NCBI GenBank assembly: GCA_937927915.1
Contig: CALGKB010000004.1
Location: forward strand, 310,001-374,000
Direction of reading: 5' to 3'
DNA length: 64,000 nucleotides
Origin: an uncultured Pseudanabaenaceae cyanobacterium
GTDB lineage: Bacteria; Cyanobacteriota; Cyanobacteriia; Pseudanabaenales; Pseudanabaenaceae
Shown: positions 19,489-29,280 of the stretch, one piece after another
How positions within the stretch are numbered: position 1 is the first letter of the stretch
Layout of the letters: each line of letters begins with the position of its first letter
Translations under genes and position numbers: made by a program
Notes under the pieces: model-generated
What the model was told of the DNA's origin: nothing
The model's input: only the letters and a program-made list of their open reading frames with translations
The model's database searches: none

Positions 19489-20586
19489 GAGGCGAGAAGC
19501 CGCCAGCCGTTGCAGCCAAGCCCGCAGATAAGCGCGATTTTCTTCCCTGGCTTGGGGGTCGGGGGTATGCAGGGGATGGGGAGCTAGTCCCAGGATTGCC
19601 GCCGTTGTGACACAAAACATAGATTTTTGGAAGGAAATGCAGATTTGAATGCGCTCATCCTTGCCCTGGCGCTTGTTTTGGCGATAGTACTGGCGCAGAT
19701 ATTCAGGTATAAAATGACGCATATCCTGCATCAACAGGGTGGGGGGAATGCCCGCGCCCCCGATCGGTAGGGGGTCAGCATAGAGGGCACCGTAGTTAAA
19801 ATCACTGAGATTGCGGGAAATGGCATGGACTTGGGCGTTGTAGCTGACTGTACCGCGAAAGGGAAAGGACCGGAAAAACACGGCTTCCACGTAGGGCACT
19901 GCCGCATCCATGAGAAAAGTAGCCCCCACCTCCAGGGGTAAAATATCGTACTCCTTGCCTTTGATTGTCACGCTATAGAAGATGGGTTTATCCGCTGCTG
20001 CTACCAAGCCCTGCAGAATGTGCTGTACCACCTGCGGAATAGTTTTTATCTCCCCCCCATCGTAGCGGTCACTGAGAGTAAGGAAGATAGGGGACATCAC
20101 GGACCAAAACTGCCCCAGGACACTGTAGTAGACCAGCATCCGCACCTGTTCCAGCCACAGAGGCCCTAATCCCTTCCCCACCAATTGCCCCCACTTGGCA
20201 ACAATTGCCCGCTCCGCTAGGGCTTGGAACTCCGCCGTATCCAAAAACCGATCGACTTTGCCCCCCCCATGTACCAGCATTGCCCGCATACAGTACTCCG
20301 CAAATTCGTAGTTAATACGATCGTGGCACCAGTGCCGCCACAGCTTTGCCAGGGAAACCTCGCCGTTGAAATATTTGAAAAAGGGGAATATTTCCAGGAA
20401 TTGGTGTTGGGCAATGTAGCAGAGATTGCGCCAGTAGGCATCCAACACGACTCCATAGCTTTTGAGAACGCCCACTACTTCCATGACATTGTGGGGAGAG
20501 TCGGGCAGGAGAGCACCCCCCTGCTCCAGTCTGGTCAGGATGACTTCTAATTCAGGCAGCTGTGCTTTCTGTTTGGTAAGGGGCAT
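19462..20586 (-). CDS. CO2 hydration protein (ChpX/ChpY, CupA/CupB family)
   Basis: The 374 residues match the cyanobacterial CO2-hydration proteins, which attach to specialised NDH-1 complexes on the thylakoid membrane and convert CO2 to bicarbonate. Characteristic segments are LEQGGALLPDSPHNVMEVV, YWRNLCYIAEHQFLE-like text (here YIAQHQFLE), FPFFKYFNGEVSLAKLW and PYVEAVFFRSFPFRGTVSY. No ndhD or ndhF gene is nearby. In known genomes the constitutive form, CupB/ChpX, can stand alone while CupA sits with ndhF3-ndhD3, so CupB is the likelier identity. That choice is inference. Confidence 0.85.
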   Translation of the reverse strand: MPLTKQKAQLPELEVILTRLEQGGALLPDSPHNVMEVVGVLKSYGVVLDAYWRNLCYIAQHQFLEIFPFFKYFNGEVSLAKLWRHWCHDRINYEFAEYCMRAMLVHGGGKVDRFLDTAEFQALAERAIVAKWGQLVGKGLGPLWLEQVRMLVYYSVLGQFWSVMSPIFLTLSDRYDGGEIKTIPQVVQHILQGLVAAADKPIFYSVTIKGKEYDILPLEVGATFLMDAAVPYVEAVFFRSFPFRGTVSYNAQVHAISRNLSDFNYGALYADPLPIGGAGIPPTLLMQDMRHFIPEYLRQYYRQNKRQGKDERIQICISFQKSMFCVTTAAILGLAPHPLHTPDPQAREENRAYLRAWLQRLAASRLLAIQTIEQ

Positions 20587-20596
20587 AGCAGTACTT

Positions 20597-21199
20597 CTAT
20601 CTATTTGTTATTTTGACATAGGCAAGACTTAAGGCTTGTGTAGGAGACAACTCCCGCCATTGTCCTGGGGCTAATTCCCCCAAGGTTAGATTGCCAATTT
20701 TTACCCGCACCAAGCGCAAAGTCGGCAACCCCACCTGGGCAGTCATGCGGCGGATTTGGCGATTTTTTCCCTCCCTAATTGTCATCTGCAGCCAAGTAGT
20801 GGGAATATGGGCACGGTAGCGAATGGGGGGAACCCGATCGGGTATATTCACCTCAATTACTTCCACCTGGGCAGGCAGGGTATGGTAGGGTTTGCCCTTA
20901 AGGTTGATGGTTACACCCTGGCGCAGTTGCTGTAGTTGTTGGGGTTGGGGAATACCTTCTACCTGTACCCAGTAGGTTTTGGGGTGGTGGAATTGGGGGT
21001 CAGTGAGGCGGTGTTGCAGTTTGCCGTCGTTGGTAAGAAGCAGGAGACCTTCGCTATCCTGGTCCAATCTGCCCACAGGGTAGACATGGGGAACAGGGAT
21101 GTAATCTTTGAGGGTAGGAGCGTTACTAGCAGTGGGGGTAAACTGGCACAGTACGCCGTAGGGCTTGTGGAAAATTACATAGCGATAGCGTTGTACCAT
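20597..21199 (-). CDS. Ribosomal large subunit pseudouridine synthase, RluE/RsuA family
   Basis: The 200-residue catalytic domain of the RsuA/RluB/E/F family has the active-site aspartate in [17 protein letters not shown] and the conserved [11 protein letters not shown] segment. An N-terminal S4 domain is absent, as in RluE. I start it at the ATG giving [13 protein letters not shown], which fits family members. An in-frame ATG at 21226 would make the start overlap the larC start (CATG) and has no support. It lies 10 nt after the CO2-hydration gene on the same strand. Confidence 0.88.
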   Translation of the reverse strand: MVQRYRYVIFHKPYGVLCQFTPTASNAPTLKDYIPVPHVYPVGRLDQDSEGLLLLTNDGKLQHRLTDPQFHHPKTYWVQVEGIPQPQQLQQLRQGVTINLKGKPYHTLPAQVEVIEVNIPDRVPPIRYRAHIPTTWLQMTIREGKNRQIRRMTAQVGLPTLRLVRVKIGNLTLGELAPGQWRELSPTQALSLAYVKITNR

Positions 21200-21224
21200 A
21201 GAGGAGATAGACTGACCTAAGTGC

Positions 21225-22382
21225 ATGAAAGTTGCCTACTTTGATTGCCCGACGGGGATTGCGGGGGATATGTGCCTGGGGGCACTCCTACACTGTGGCG
21301 TCCCCTTTGATTATCTCCAGAATGTCCTCACCAGTCTAGGTATAGAGGCACAAATACAAATCACCCCCCAAACAGTGCTACGGCAAGGACAGGCGGCTAC
21401 CTATGTACAAGTGGAATTTCCCCCCCAGGCGTACCACCACCATCGTCATCTGGGAGACATTCAGGCAATGATTGAGGGAGCGGACTTACCGAGGGCTGTC
21501 AAAACTAATAGTCTGAAAGTCTTTCAAGAACTGGCAGAAGCAGAGGGCAGAGTCCACAATCTCCCCCCCGCAGAAGTGCACTTCCACGAGGTAGGGGCAT
21601 TAGATGCCATTTTGGATATTGTGGGTACCTGTGCGGGCTTACATTGGCTGGGGGTAGAAAAAATCTACAGTTCTCCCCTGCCCAAGGGGGGCGGTACGGT
21701 GCAGTGTGAACATGGGCGCTTACCGGTCCCTACCCCCGCTGTCCTGCAAATGTGGCAGAAACACCAAGTCCCGATCGTGGACAACGGCATCGCCAAAGAA
21801 TTGGTCACCCCCACCGGCTGTGCTATTTTAACGGGTTTGGGGGCAAAGATCGGCACATTTCCCCAGATGAAAATCGATCGCTTGGGTCTGGGTGCGGGCA
21901 CGCAGGACTTGCCCATCCCTAACATTTTACGCCTATGGATTGGGGAGACCTTCCCTACCACAGCACGGGAGACAATCACTGTCCTGGAAACCCAGGTGGA
22001 TGACCTCTCTCCCCAAGTAGTGGCTTATACAGTGGAGGAGCTATTAACCCAGGGGGCACTGGATGTGTTTACCCAACCCGTGATGATGAAAAAGGGACGC
22101 TGGGGGACTTTGATTACTGTCCTTTGCCCTCCCGATCGGGCTAATGCCTTAGAACATATCCTCTTTCGCGAGACTTCTACCCTGGGCATTCGCCGCCGCG
22201 ACCAGGAGCGTACCATCCTAGCAAGGGAATACAGTCAAGCAGAGACCCCCTGGGGCACCGTAGGGGTAAAAATTGCCCACCGCCCCGATCGTTCTACCCG
22301 CCAACCGGAGTATGAAGACTGCGCCCGCCTTGCTCGTCACCACAATGTCCCCCTAGTAGAGGTCCTCCGTGCCCTTGAGTAA
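21225..22382 (+). CDS. larC: Nickel insertion protein LarC (DUF111)
   Basis: LarC is a CTP-dependent cyclometallase that inserts nickel into the pyridinium-dithiocarboxylate cofactor used by lactate racemase and related LarA enzymes. The 385 residues include the N-terminal [17 protein letters not shown], a His-rich stretch ([11 protein letters not shown]), [24 protein letters not shown] and the C-terminal [17 protein letters not shown]. The reading frame is continuous, unlike lactobacilli where larC needs a frameshift. larA, larB and larE are not in the window. Confidence 0.93.
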   Translation: MKVAYFDCPTGIAGDMCLGALLHCGVPFDYLQNVLTSLGIEAQIQITPQTVLRQGQAATYVQVEFPPQAYHHHRHLGDIQAMIEGADLPRAVKTNSLKVFQELAEAEGRVHNLPPAEVHFHEVGALDAILDIVGTCAGLHWLGVEKIYSSPLPKGGGTVQCEHGRLPVPTPAVLQMWQKHQVPIVDNGIAKELVTPTGCAILTGLGAKIGTFPQMKIDRLGLGAGTQDLPIPNILRLWIGETFPTTARETITVLETQVDDLSPQVVAYTVEELLTQGALDVFTQPVMMKKGRWGTLITVLCPPDRANALEHILFRETSTLGIRRRDQERTILAREYSQAETPWGTVGVKIAHRPDRSTRQPEYEDCARLARHHNVPLVEVLRALE

Positions 22383-23165
22383 ACGAATTTGTGCCACCAA
22401 AAAAATTACGGGAATGATGCGGTTGTAGTTAGTGGCGATCCCTCGCCAGCCCAAGTCTGCTAAAAACAACAACCACAACGCCGGACCCATAAAAGCAAAA
22501 ATCCCCCTTGCCAGACCGTAGCGGGCTGTAGCGATCGCCATGCCCCGTTTTGCCAAGACCGCCGACACATAAGCCTGCAGCCGTTGCCCGATCGCCATTC
22601 CCCCTGCCTTGAGAGCCTCCCGACTGACCTGATATTTGGCAAAATACCAAGCCACCTTCTTTGCCAACAGATGCAAGACCATCGGCTGTACAACCGTAGT
22701 GATTGCCAGTACCCCCGTCCCCTTGGCAGCCAGGGCAGCAAGTTGCGCATTGTCCCCCGCTTTGAGCACCCCCACCAAATCAGCCTGCAATTCCTGCCGT
22801 TCAGGGGGAGGTAACTTTTCCAGACTGCGGTGCAACAGCTGCAAATATAACTCCGATTCCAGTTGGGCTACGGTAGCAGTGGGCTGCGGTCGCATCTTGA
22901 GGTGGAAAAATACCCGCCGTAGGACATCCCGATACTGCAGGTGTTTTGCCTTGCCCCGCAACACTGTCATACCATCAGCGGCGAGAAACTGAAAACGCTG
23001 TACAATTTTGCTAATCAGAGTGTCCCGATCGAGACTTTGTACCTCCAGCACAGGGGGCAGGGTGAGGTGGTCAAGGGGATTAAAGCCCCGCTGGAAGAGA
23101 ATATGGGCAATTTGGCACAGTTCCGCATCGCTAGCAAGATGGAGAGCAGCCACAAAATCGTCCAT
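22353..23165 (-). CDS. YaaW/UPF0174-like protein
   Basis: The 270 residues start with an acidic helical segment (MDDFVAALHLASDAELCQIA, then RGFNPLDHLTLP) typical of the YaaW/UPF0174 family. A helical middle follows, and two hydrophobic segments lie near the C-terminus (IFAFMGPALWLLFLADLGW and [14 protein letters not shown]), suggesting membrane association. The function of the family is not established. The 3' end overlaps larC by 30 nt, the longest tail-to-tail overlap in the window. Confidence 0.75.
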   Translation of the reverse strand: MDDFVAALHLASDAELCQIAHILFQRGFNPLDHLTLPPVLEVQSLDRDTLISKIVQRFQFLAADGMTVLRGKAKHLQYRDVLRRVFFHLKMRPQPTATVAQLESELYLQLLHRSLEKLPPPERQELQADLVGVLKAGDNAQLAALAAKGTGVLAITTVVQPMVLHLLAKKVAWYFAKYQVSREALKAGGMAIGQRLQAYVSAVLAKRGMAIATARYGLARGIFAFMGPALWLLFLADLGWRGIATNYNRIIPVIFLVAQIRLLKGTEDLY

Positions 23166-23249
23166 AGGTACTCCTTAAGGATTAGTTAATTTTGCCCAAC
23201 AGCTATTAAATTTTAAGTTACGATCGATGAGTTAAATTAAGCGTAGCAG

Positions 23250-24632
23250 ATGTTAACAGAATACCTAGTACCAATTTTCCTCCTGTTATCTACCCTCACC
23301 ATCGTGGGCTGGCACTACCTGCGGGGGAAGGGGATAGGTAACTGGCGGCAGATATTGGTCATTCTCCTGCCTGGTATTAGTTATTTTGTCCTAGCGTTGG
23401 GGGGCATTCACATCAGCACGGAACTGTTTTTATCCTTTTGTTTGACCGCCATTGGTATTTACATTTTATTAGGGAATTATCCCCCTCCCCAGGAGGTAAA
23501 AGAAGTGAAGTCCGTCGTCAAACCGGACCCCATGGAGGTAAAGGAACACCTCAAACAGCTGCAGGGTATTTTTGGGGTGGAATCTTTTTATCCCACCGCC
23601 TCCCAACCCTTTCGGGATGGCTATATTTTTAGGGGCAACTTGCGCACAGAACCAGAACTTGCCTATCAACAATTAACAGCAGCTTTGCAGGCAAAATTTG
23701 GGGACAAGTATGAACTATTCCTGGTCAATGGACAGGATGGTAAGCCCATGGTGATTATTCTGCCGCCCCCAACCATACCATCTACTCCCTGGTGGCAAAA
23801 TGTGTTGGCTGTTGTTTTATTGTTGTTGGGGTTATTAAGTGCCGCCGTGTTAGTAGGGGACTTTTTACACTTGGATTTGTGGACACAGCCTCTCCAGATT
23901 TTACCCTACAGTGGAGGCATTATTTTATTTTTGGGTCTACGGGAATACGCCCAGCGTTACATCGGTCGCGGCGCTAATTTGCGAATTACCCCCCCCTTTT
24001 TGTTGCCCTCCTTACAGTTAGGTGCCTTTGGTTTTTTCAGCCGCGTTTTGTCCTCTTTCCCCAATCGCAAAGTGCTGTTTGATTTTGCCGCTGCCCCTGC
24101 CCTCACTGGCGTAGTAGTATCGACAATTCTCTTAGTCTGGGGTCTAGTTCTCACCCCCAATTTAGAGCAGGGGATTGAAGTTCCCAGTCAGATATTTCAA
24201 ACCTCAATTTTGATAGGCACGATCGCTAAGTTACTGTTGGGGCAATCTCTAGCTACAACTTTTATAGTACTTCATCCCTTAGTAATTTTTGGTTGGTTGG
24301 GGATGGTGATTACTGCTCTAAACCTATTACCCGCAGGACAACTGGAAGGGGGTAGAATTATGCAAGCCATGTTTGGGCGGCAGATAGCAGGGTGGGCAAC
24401 CCTGTTTACACTCATCTTTTTAGCAATTGCTTCCCTCATTAACTCTTTAGCACTGTATTGGGCAGCAATAATTTTCCTACTGTTGCGTGACCAGGAACGC
24501 CCCCTCCACGATGAACTGACAGAACTAGACAACGATCGGGATGCCCTCGGTTTATTTCTCCTGTTTTGGACAGCAGTTACCCTGTTACCGATGAGTGGAG
24601 AAGTGGCAAGTTATTTAGGCATTGGGGGCTGA
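23250..24632 (+). CDS. Site-2-protease (EGY-type) homologue lacking catalytic residues
   Basis: The 460-residue multi-pass membrane protein has the layout of cyanobacterial/plastid EGY-type S2P proteases. Two N-terminal helices come first, then a soluble GREF-like domain (VKEHLKQLQGIFGVESFYP, about 95-170), then six or so helices. Where active members have HEXXH, this protein has GLREYAQRY (about 229-237). The second metal-ligand motif, usually with Asp, reads NLLPAGQLEGGRI (about 358-370). It therefore appears to be an inactive pseudoprotease, like plant EGY3. It overlaps the convergent kinase gene by 18 nt. Confidence 0.82.
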   Translation: MLTEYLVPIFLLLSTLTIVGWHYLRGKGIGNWRQILVILLPGISYFVLALGGIHISTELFLSFCLTAIGIYILLGNYPPPQEVKEVKSVVKPDPMEVKEHLKQLQGIFGVESFYPTASQPFRDGYIFRGNLRTEPELAYQQLTAALQAKFGDKYELFLVNGQDGKPMVIILPPPTIPSTPWWQNVLAVVLLLLGLLSAAVLVGDFLHLDLWTQPLQILPYSGGIILFLGLREYAQRYIGRGANLRITPPFLLPSLQLGAFGFFSRVLSSFPNRKVLFDFAAAPALTGVVVSTILLVWGLVLTPNLEQGIEVPSQIFQTSILIGTIAKLLLGQSLATTFIVLHPLVIFGWLGMVITALNLLPAGQLEGGRIMQAMFGRQIAGWATLFTLIFLAIASLINSLALYWAAIIFLLLRDQERPLHDELTELDNDRDALGLFLLFWTAVTLLPMSGEVASYLGIGG

Positions 24633-27600
24633 AGAGAAGGGGGGTAAAACTAAAGTAAATACAGCGCCATTGTCATTGCGATAGCTAATTTTCCCCTCTA
24701 ACTGTTCTGTCAGGTCTGTGACCAGGAGAATACCCAAACTTTTAGCCTGAGTCAGATCAAACCCCGGTGGCAAACCAATACCATTATCCGCTACCGTAAT
24801 CTCGATCCCTGTGGCGGTCTGTTGCACTTGAATTGTAAATTTCCCCTTGCCTTCCGGAAAGGCATACTTAACGGCGTTGGTGATCAGTTCATTGAAAATC
24901 AAACCTAGAGGGATAGTTTTCTCCAGGGGAATACTGATGTCAGGAATATCAATAACTGTTTCTATATCCTTAGACCGATCGGCATAGGTGGTAAAAATTG
25001 TCTGTACTAATTGCGTAACATATTCCCGCATACTGATGGCAGCAAAATTACCAGTTTTATAGAGCTGTTCATGTACCAGTGCCATGGCATAAATCCGATT
25101 TTGTGCATCATCAATTACAGGTAGAAGTAATTTATCCACCCTGCGGGACTGCATCCGCAAAATACTAGACATAATCTGTAGATTATTTTTGACACGGTGG
25201 TGTACTTCCTTAAGCAGGGCATTTTTCTGCCGTAATTCTGATTCCATTTTGTAGTACAAATTCAGCCGATCGATAGCTAAACCTAAATGATTAGTCACCT
25301 GGGACATCAATTTGATAGTAGTGGTATGCCATTTGGTAGGTAAGCAATTGAAGACAATGATAAAGCCCCAAACCTTATTATTTTGGATGAGGATAGGCAA
25401 AATTAGTTTATGGCTATCTTGGTAGTAGTTGCCCTGGCTAAATTCCCCTAGGAATGTATCACAATCAACTGCTGTAATGGCACCGTCCCTGGGAGATTGA
25501 AACGATCGAGTTACTTTGCCATCTCTAACCTGTAAAATAGACACTCGGTCTGCCTCTAAAAAGTATCGAATTTCCGTAGCAGCCAGGATGAGAATTTCTT
25601 GAATACTACCCGACCACCGTACCTGTTCTAGAATTAAATTGATCAGCTGTTCTTGACGGAGTTTTAATTCCAAAGCTTGATTTAATTCCATCAACTGCTT
25701 TACCTGTGTTTCCAAACGTTGATATAAGTCTGCCTGTTTAATTGCCAGGGACAGAGATTGACTGATGCGCTCTAGGAGTTTAATTTCTGTCGGCTGCCAA
25801 ACTCTCTCCTGGTCGCAGTGATGCAAAATTAATAGCCCCCACAACTGGTCATCAAAAGTGAGACCAATTACAACTGTTGCCTGCACGCCCAAAGATTGCA
25901 TGAATTGCCGCAAACATTCAACTCCCACCTGCTGCGGGCTATTGATCACAGAAATTCTGCCCTGGAGAAATGCCTGGTAGCATTCCTGCGGAAAAACCTC
26001 TGGGCTGAACTGCATATTCAATAACTCAGGGGTATGACTATCCACCGCCTCTGCCAAAACTTGCCCTGTACCATCAGGCATAATTTGATAAATGATGACC
26101 CGATGAGTCTGGATTAAGTCTCGCACTTCCTGCACTGTAACCTGGAGCATCTGTTGTAAATCAATTGTGTTGCGAATCCGATCGATAATTCTGTTAATTA
26201 ACTTATCCTGTTCGTACTGCGCCCGCAGCAATAACTGGGATTCCATGAGGGCATTGGTACGGTTAAATACCATCTCTTCTAATTCATTGTTCAAACGCAG
26301 TAGTTCATTCTGAACAGCTATACGACTGATAGTTTCCTGATCGTTTTTAATCGCCACTGTTAGTTGGTCAACGATCGTTTGTATAAATTGTTGTGCTTCC
26401 GGTGTCCAAACATGAGTGGGACTAGTCTGCACTGTTAGACACCCCCATACCATGTCATCTAACTTCACAGGCACTAAAAGTTCCTGTTGATCAGCGTTGC
26501 TAAATATGACAGTCTCTCCCTCTAAAACTGCGGCAAAAAATGAGGCAGGGGGGGCACTGTAATCCTGGCAGTGCAGGGGGTAGCAGGATTGAATAGACCA
26601 GGTTAAGTTTTTAGGGTCATACTGTTGGATAGTAACTATGGCGTGGGGATAAAATCGTCCTATCTCTAGGGTGATATAGTTAAACTTTTCCTCCAAAGCA
26701 ACAGCATCCTTGATACACCCAGCAAGGCGATAAAGGAGATGGGATTGGGCAAGTTGCTGTTGTAGAGAAAGGTAGAGATTACTTTTATAGATAGCAATTC
26801 CTAGTTGGACGCTGACACTTTGTAAACATTCCCTCTCTAATTCTCGCCACTGCCGTGGTTGTCTCTGCTGTACAAAAATCCCCCCCCATAATTTCTGGTC
26901 ACACCATATCCCCGTCACCATTTGTGCCCTGATGCCCTGGGCTAGTAAAAACTCTTTGTATGCCTCACTGTAGTCAGCACTGCTCACATCACTGATAGTG
27001 ATAACCTGATTTACTTGCCATACATGCTCGTCTATACACAACTGACAAATTTGCTGTTCCCCTGCTTCTGTCGCTGCCACAACTTTAGCAATAGCACGAT
27101 TCTCAAACTGATAAATTAGCACCCGATCGCATTGTAAGTAATTCCCTAGGAGAGGTACAACTGCTTCTAAAAATTCCTGGTAATCCTGATTTTGCAATAG
27201 TATGTTAGCGATCGTGGCAATAAAATTTCCCTGGTTTCTCTGCTGTATTAGCTCTTCCTGCACCAACTTTTCCGCAGTAATGTCACGGCAAGTTATGACT
27301 ACACCTAACACCTCTTTTTTTTGATTGCGATAGGGATAGTAAGTCACACTCACATAACGGCGACCAATACGGGGATAGGTAAACCAATCGGAAAAGGTGA
27401 CAAATTCCCCCTGCAGACAGCGATCCAATTTGGGTTTTATTCGGTTAAACTGTTCTGTACCAATTATGTCAGGGAAATAAGTGTAAAACACTTCCTCAGC
27501 GGGTTTATCAAACTTGGCTAAAAAAAGATTGTTCGCAAACTGAATAACATAATCCCGATCGATATAGATGACAGAATCGGAAATAGACTGAAAGATGTTG

Positions 27601-28361
27601 ATAAACTGTTCTCTACTTTTTTTCAGGGCTGCTTCCATTGCTTTTTGATAGCTAATATCTTTGACTATACAGACATAGTATTCTTCTCCTTCAATTTCCA
27701 AGGGAGTCACCACGACTTCCGCATCATAGGTAGAACCATCCTTACGGTGATGCACCGCTTGATAGACATTAGTATTGATCCTACTAGGGCGGATATGGTC
27801 CTTAATTTCTGGCTCCCAATCCTTAGGGCTTAATTCTAGTAGTTCCGTCATTGTATAACCCAACATCTGAGCAAATTTGGGGTTAGCTTCAATCACCCGA
27901 TCGTTTTGTAAAATCACTACCCCATTAAAGGAATTGTTGAGGATGCTTTGAATGCGTTGGGAGAGATTTTGTTTTTGCCGTTCTGCTTCCCTTTGGGCAG
28001 TAATATCCTGACAAGTAATCACTACTACCAATACTTCGCCTTTGTCATTACAGCGGGGAATAGCATCGACAGAAAACCACTTTTTATGGGGCTGAGTAAT
28101 GCCCAAAACCACCTGGCGAACAGGTTGTGCTGTGCTAATGGCTTGGTAAAATGGTAACTGTTCTGGCAATAGAGGTTTGCCATCTGCACCAACCACACCC
28201 CTGTGAAAGATAGGATGTCCAATTACCTCCGCCTCGGGTAAGCCTAGGAATTGACAAGCACAACTGTTAGCCCACAAAACTGTGCCCAAAATGTTGATCA
28301 GATAGACACCGATCGGTATCTTCTCCCAGAGGTCAACGTTGAGTACTTCCTGGATGTTCAT
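24615..28361 (-). CDS. Large multi-PAS/multi-GAF sensor histidine kinase (HisKA_2 type)
   Basis: The 1248 residues contain no membrane helix. Three PAS domains come first (about 10-120, 140-245, 255-375, each ending in an ITAQRE- or ISYQKA-like junction). Four GAF-like domains follow (about 395-545, 560-690, 735-885, 910-1040), then a HisKA_2 dimerisation region with phospho-His in LLKEVHHRVKNNLQ and an HATPase domain (NELITNAVKYAF, ADNGIGLP). The third GAF resembles phytochrome/CBCR GAFs and has Cys816 at the bilin-attachment position, followed by Leu instead of His. HisKA_2 kinases usually signal to stand-alone response regulators. The 115-nt spacer to divergent trpA carries AT-rich promoter-like DNA, including a minus-strand TATAAT at 28392 to 28387. 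Confidence 0.9.
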   Translation of the reverse strand: MNIQEVLNVDLWEKIPIGVYLINILGTVLWANSCACQFLGLPEAEVIGHPIFHRGVVGADGKPLLPEQLPFYQAISTAQPVRQVVLGITQPHKKWFSVDAIPRCNDKGEVLVVVITCQDITAQREAERQKQNLSQRIQSILNNSFNGVVILQNDRVIEANPKFAQMLGYTMTELLELSPKDWEPEIKDHIRPSRINTNVYQAVHHRKDGSTYDAEVVVTPLEIEGEEYYVCIVKDISYQKAMEAALKKSREQFINIFQSISDSVIYIDRDYVIQFANNLFLAKFDKPAEEVFYTYFPDIIGTEQFNRIKPKLDRCLQGEFVTFSDWFTYPRIGRRYVSVTYYPYRNQKKEVLGVVITCRDITAEKLVQEELIQQRNQGNFIATIANILLQNQDYQEFLEAVVPLLGNYLQCDRVLIYQFENRAIAKVVAATEAGEQQICQLCIDEHVWQVNQVITISDVSSADYSEAYKEFLLAQGIRAQMVTGIWCDQKLWGGIFVQQRQPRQWRELERECLQSVSVQLGIAIYKSNLYLSLQQQLAQSHLLYRLAGCIKDAVALEEKFNYITLEIGRFYPHAIVTIQQYDPKNLTWSIQSCYPLHCQDYSAPPASFFAAVLEGETVIFSNADQQELLVPVKLDDMVWGCLTVQTSPTHVWTPEAQQFIQTIVDQLTVAIKNDQETISRIAVQNELLRLNNELEEMVFNRTNALMESQLLLRAQYEQDKLINRIIDRIRNTIDLQQMLQVTVQEVRDLIQTHRVIIYQIMPDGTGQVLAEAVDSHTPELLNMQFSPEVFPQECYQAFLQGRISVINSPQQVGVECLRQFMQSLGVQATVVIGLTFDDQLWGLLILHHCDQERVWQPTEIKLLERISQSLSLAIKQADLYQRLETQVKQLMELNQALELKLRQEQLINLILEQVRWSGSIQEILILAATEIRYFLEADRVSILQVRDGKVTRSFQSPRDGAITAVDCDTFLGEFSQGNYYQDSHKLILPILIQNNKVWGFIIVFNCLPTKWHTTTIKLMSQVTNHLGLAIDRLNLYYKMESELRQKNALLKEVHHRVKNNLQIMSSILRMQSRRVDKLLLPVIDDAQNRIYAMALVHEQLYKTGNFAAISMREYVTQLVQTIFTTYADRSKDIETVIDIPDISIPLEKTIPLGLIFNELITNAVKYAFPEGKGKFTIQVQQTATGIEITVADNGIGLPPGFDLTQAKSLGILLVTDLTEQLEGKISYRNDNGAVFTLVLPPFSSAPNA

Positions 28362-28417
28362 CTTGGGGCAAGTAGGTCAAATAATTATTATATTCATTAT
28401 TTTAACTGCGAAAAACC

Positions 28418-28446
28418 GCTTGTGCGGGTGACAAAAAATGTATACT
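28418..28446 (+). promoter_or_regulatory. Candidate trpA promoter
   Basis: TATACT (28441-28446) lies 30 nt upstream of the trpA ATG. The -35 region 17 bp upstream is GCTTGT (28418-28423), a weak match, or TTGTGC with 15-bp spacing. Support is limited to the -10 and its position. Confidence 0.35.
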
Positions 28447-28476
28447 ATAGCCCAACATTTGAGATCACCACTTTAG

Positions 28477-29277
28477 ATGATGACAGTATCAGAAAAGTTT
28501 CAACACCTACGACAGCGGGGTGAAGCAGCTCTCATCCCTTTTATCACCGCGGGTGACCCTGACCTGGAGACAACAATTGTAGCACTACAAGCCCTCGATC
28601 GGCATGGGGCTGATTTTATTGAGCTGGGTATTCCCTATGCTGACCCCCTGGCGGATGGTCCCGTCATTCAAGCAGCGGCAACGCGGGCATTACAACGGGG
28701 GACTAACTTTGCAAAAATTTTGGAAGTTCTAGAAGAAGTCAAGGACAAAATTACCGCTCCTTTGATCATTTTTTCTTATATCAATCCCATTTTGCAGTTG
28801 GGAGTTTCTAAGTTTTTGCAGCAGATATACGATCGGGGGGCAAGAGGCTTAGTAGTACCTGATTTGCCATTGGAAGAAGCGGCAGTTGTTCTACAGCCAG
28901 CAGCAGAGATCGGTATTGAAGTTACTCTATTAGTGGCTCCCACGACACCGCAAGAGCGCATGGCAAAAATCGCCAATCATTCCCAGGGGTTTATTTATCT
29001 CGTCAGTACAACGGGAGTAACGGGAATGCGGGCGCAAGTCGGTAAAAGAGTACAGAAGATGTTAGAAGAATTACGGAAAGTCACGGATAAACCGATCGGA
29101 GTGGGTTTTGGCATTTCGCAACCAGAACACGCCCGCCAGGTAATTGCTTGGAACGCTGATGCTGTGATTGTCGGCAGTGCTATGGTCAAACGTCTCCATG
29201 AGGAAGGAGTGCCAAGTATGGCAGAACTCTGTGCAAGCCTCAAAAGAGCGATTAAATGGGAAGAAACGATCGGCTAA
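28477..29277 (+). CDS. trpA: Tryptophan synthase alpha subunit
   Basis: TrpA cleaves indole-3-glycerol phosphate and passes indole to TrpB. The 266-residue TIM barrel has the catalytic acids E49 and D60 in [27 protein letters not shown] at the start and [12 protein letters not shown] near the phosphate site. Two consecutive ATG codons make the start ambiguous by one residue. trpB is not adjacent, as usual in cyanobacteria. Its stop is 3 nt from the end of the convergent J-domain gene. Confidence 0.97.
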   Translation: MMTVSEKFQHLRQRGEAALIPFITAGDPDLETTIVALQALDRHGADFIELGIPYADPLADGPVIQAAATRALQRGTNFAKILEVLEEVKDKITAPLIIFSYINPILQLGVSKFLQQIYDRGARGLVVPDLPLEEAAVVLQPAAEIGIEVTLLVAPTTPQERMAKIANHSQGFIYLVSTTGVTGMRAQVGKRVQKMLEELRKVTDKPIGVGFGISQPEHARQVIAWNADAVIVGSAMVKRLHEEGVPSMAELCASLKRAIKWEETIG

Positions 29278-29280
29278 ACT

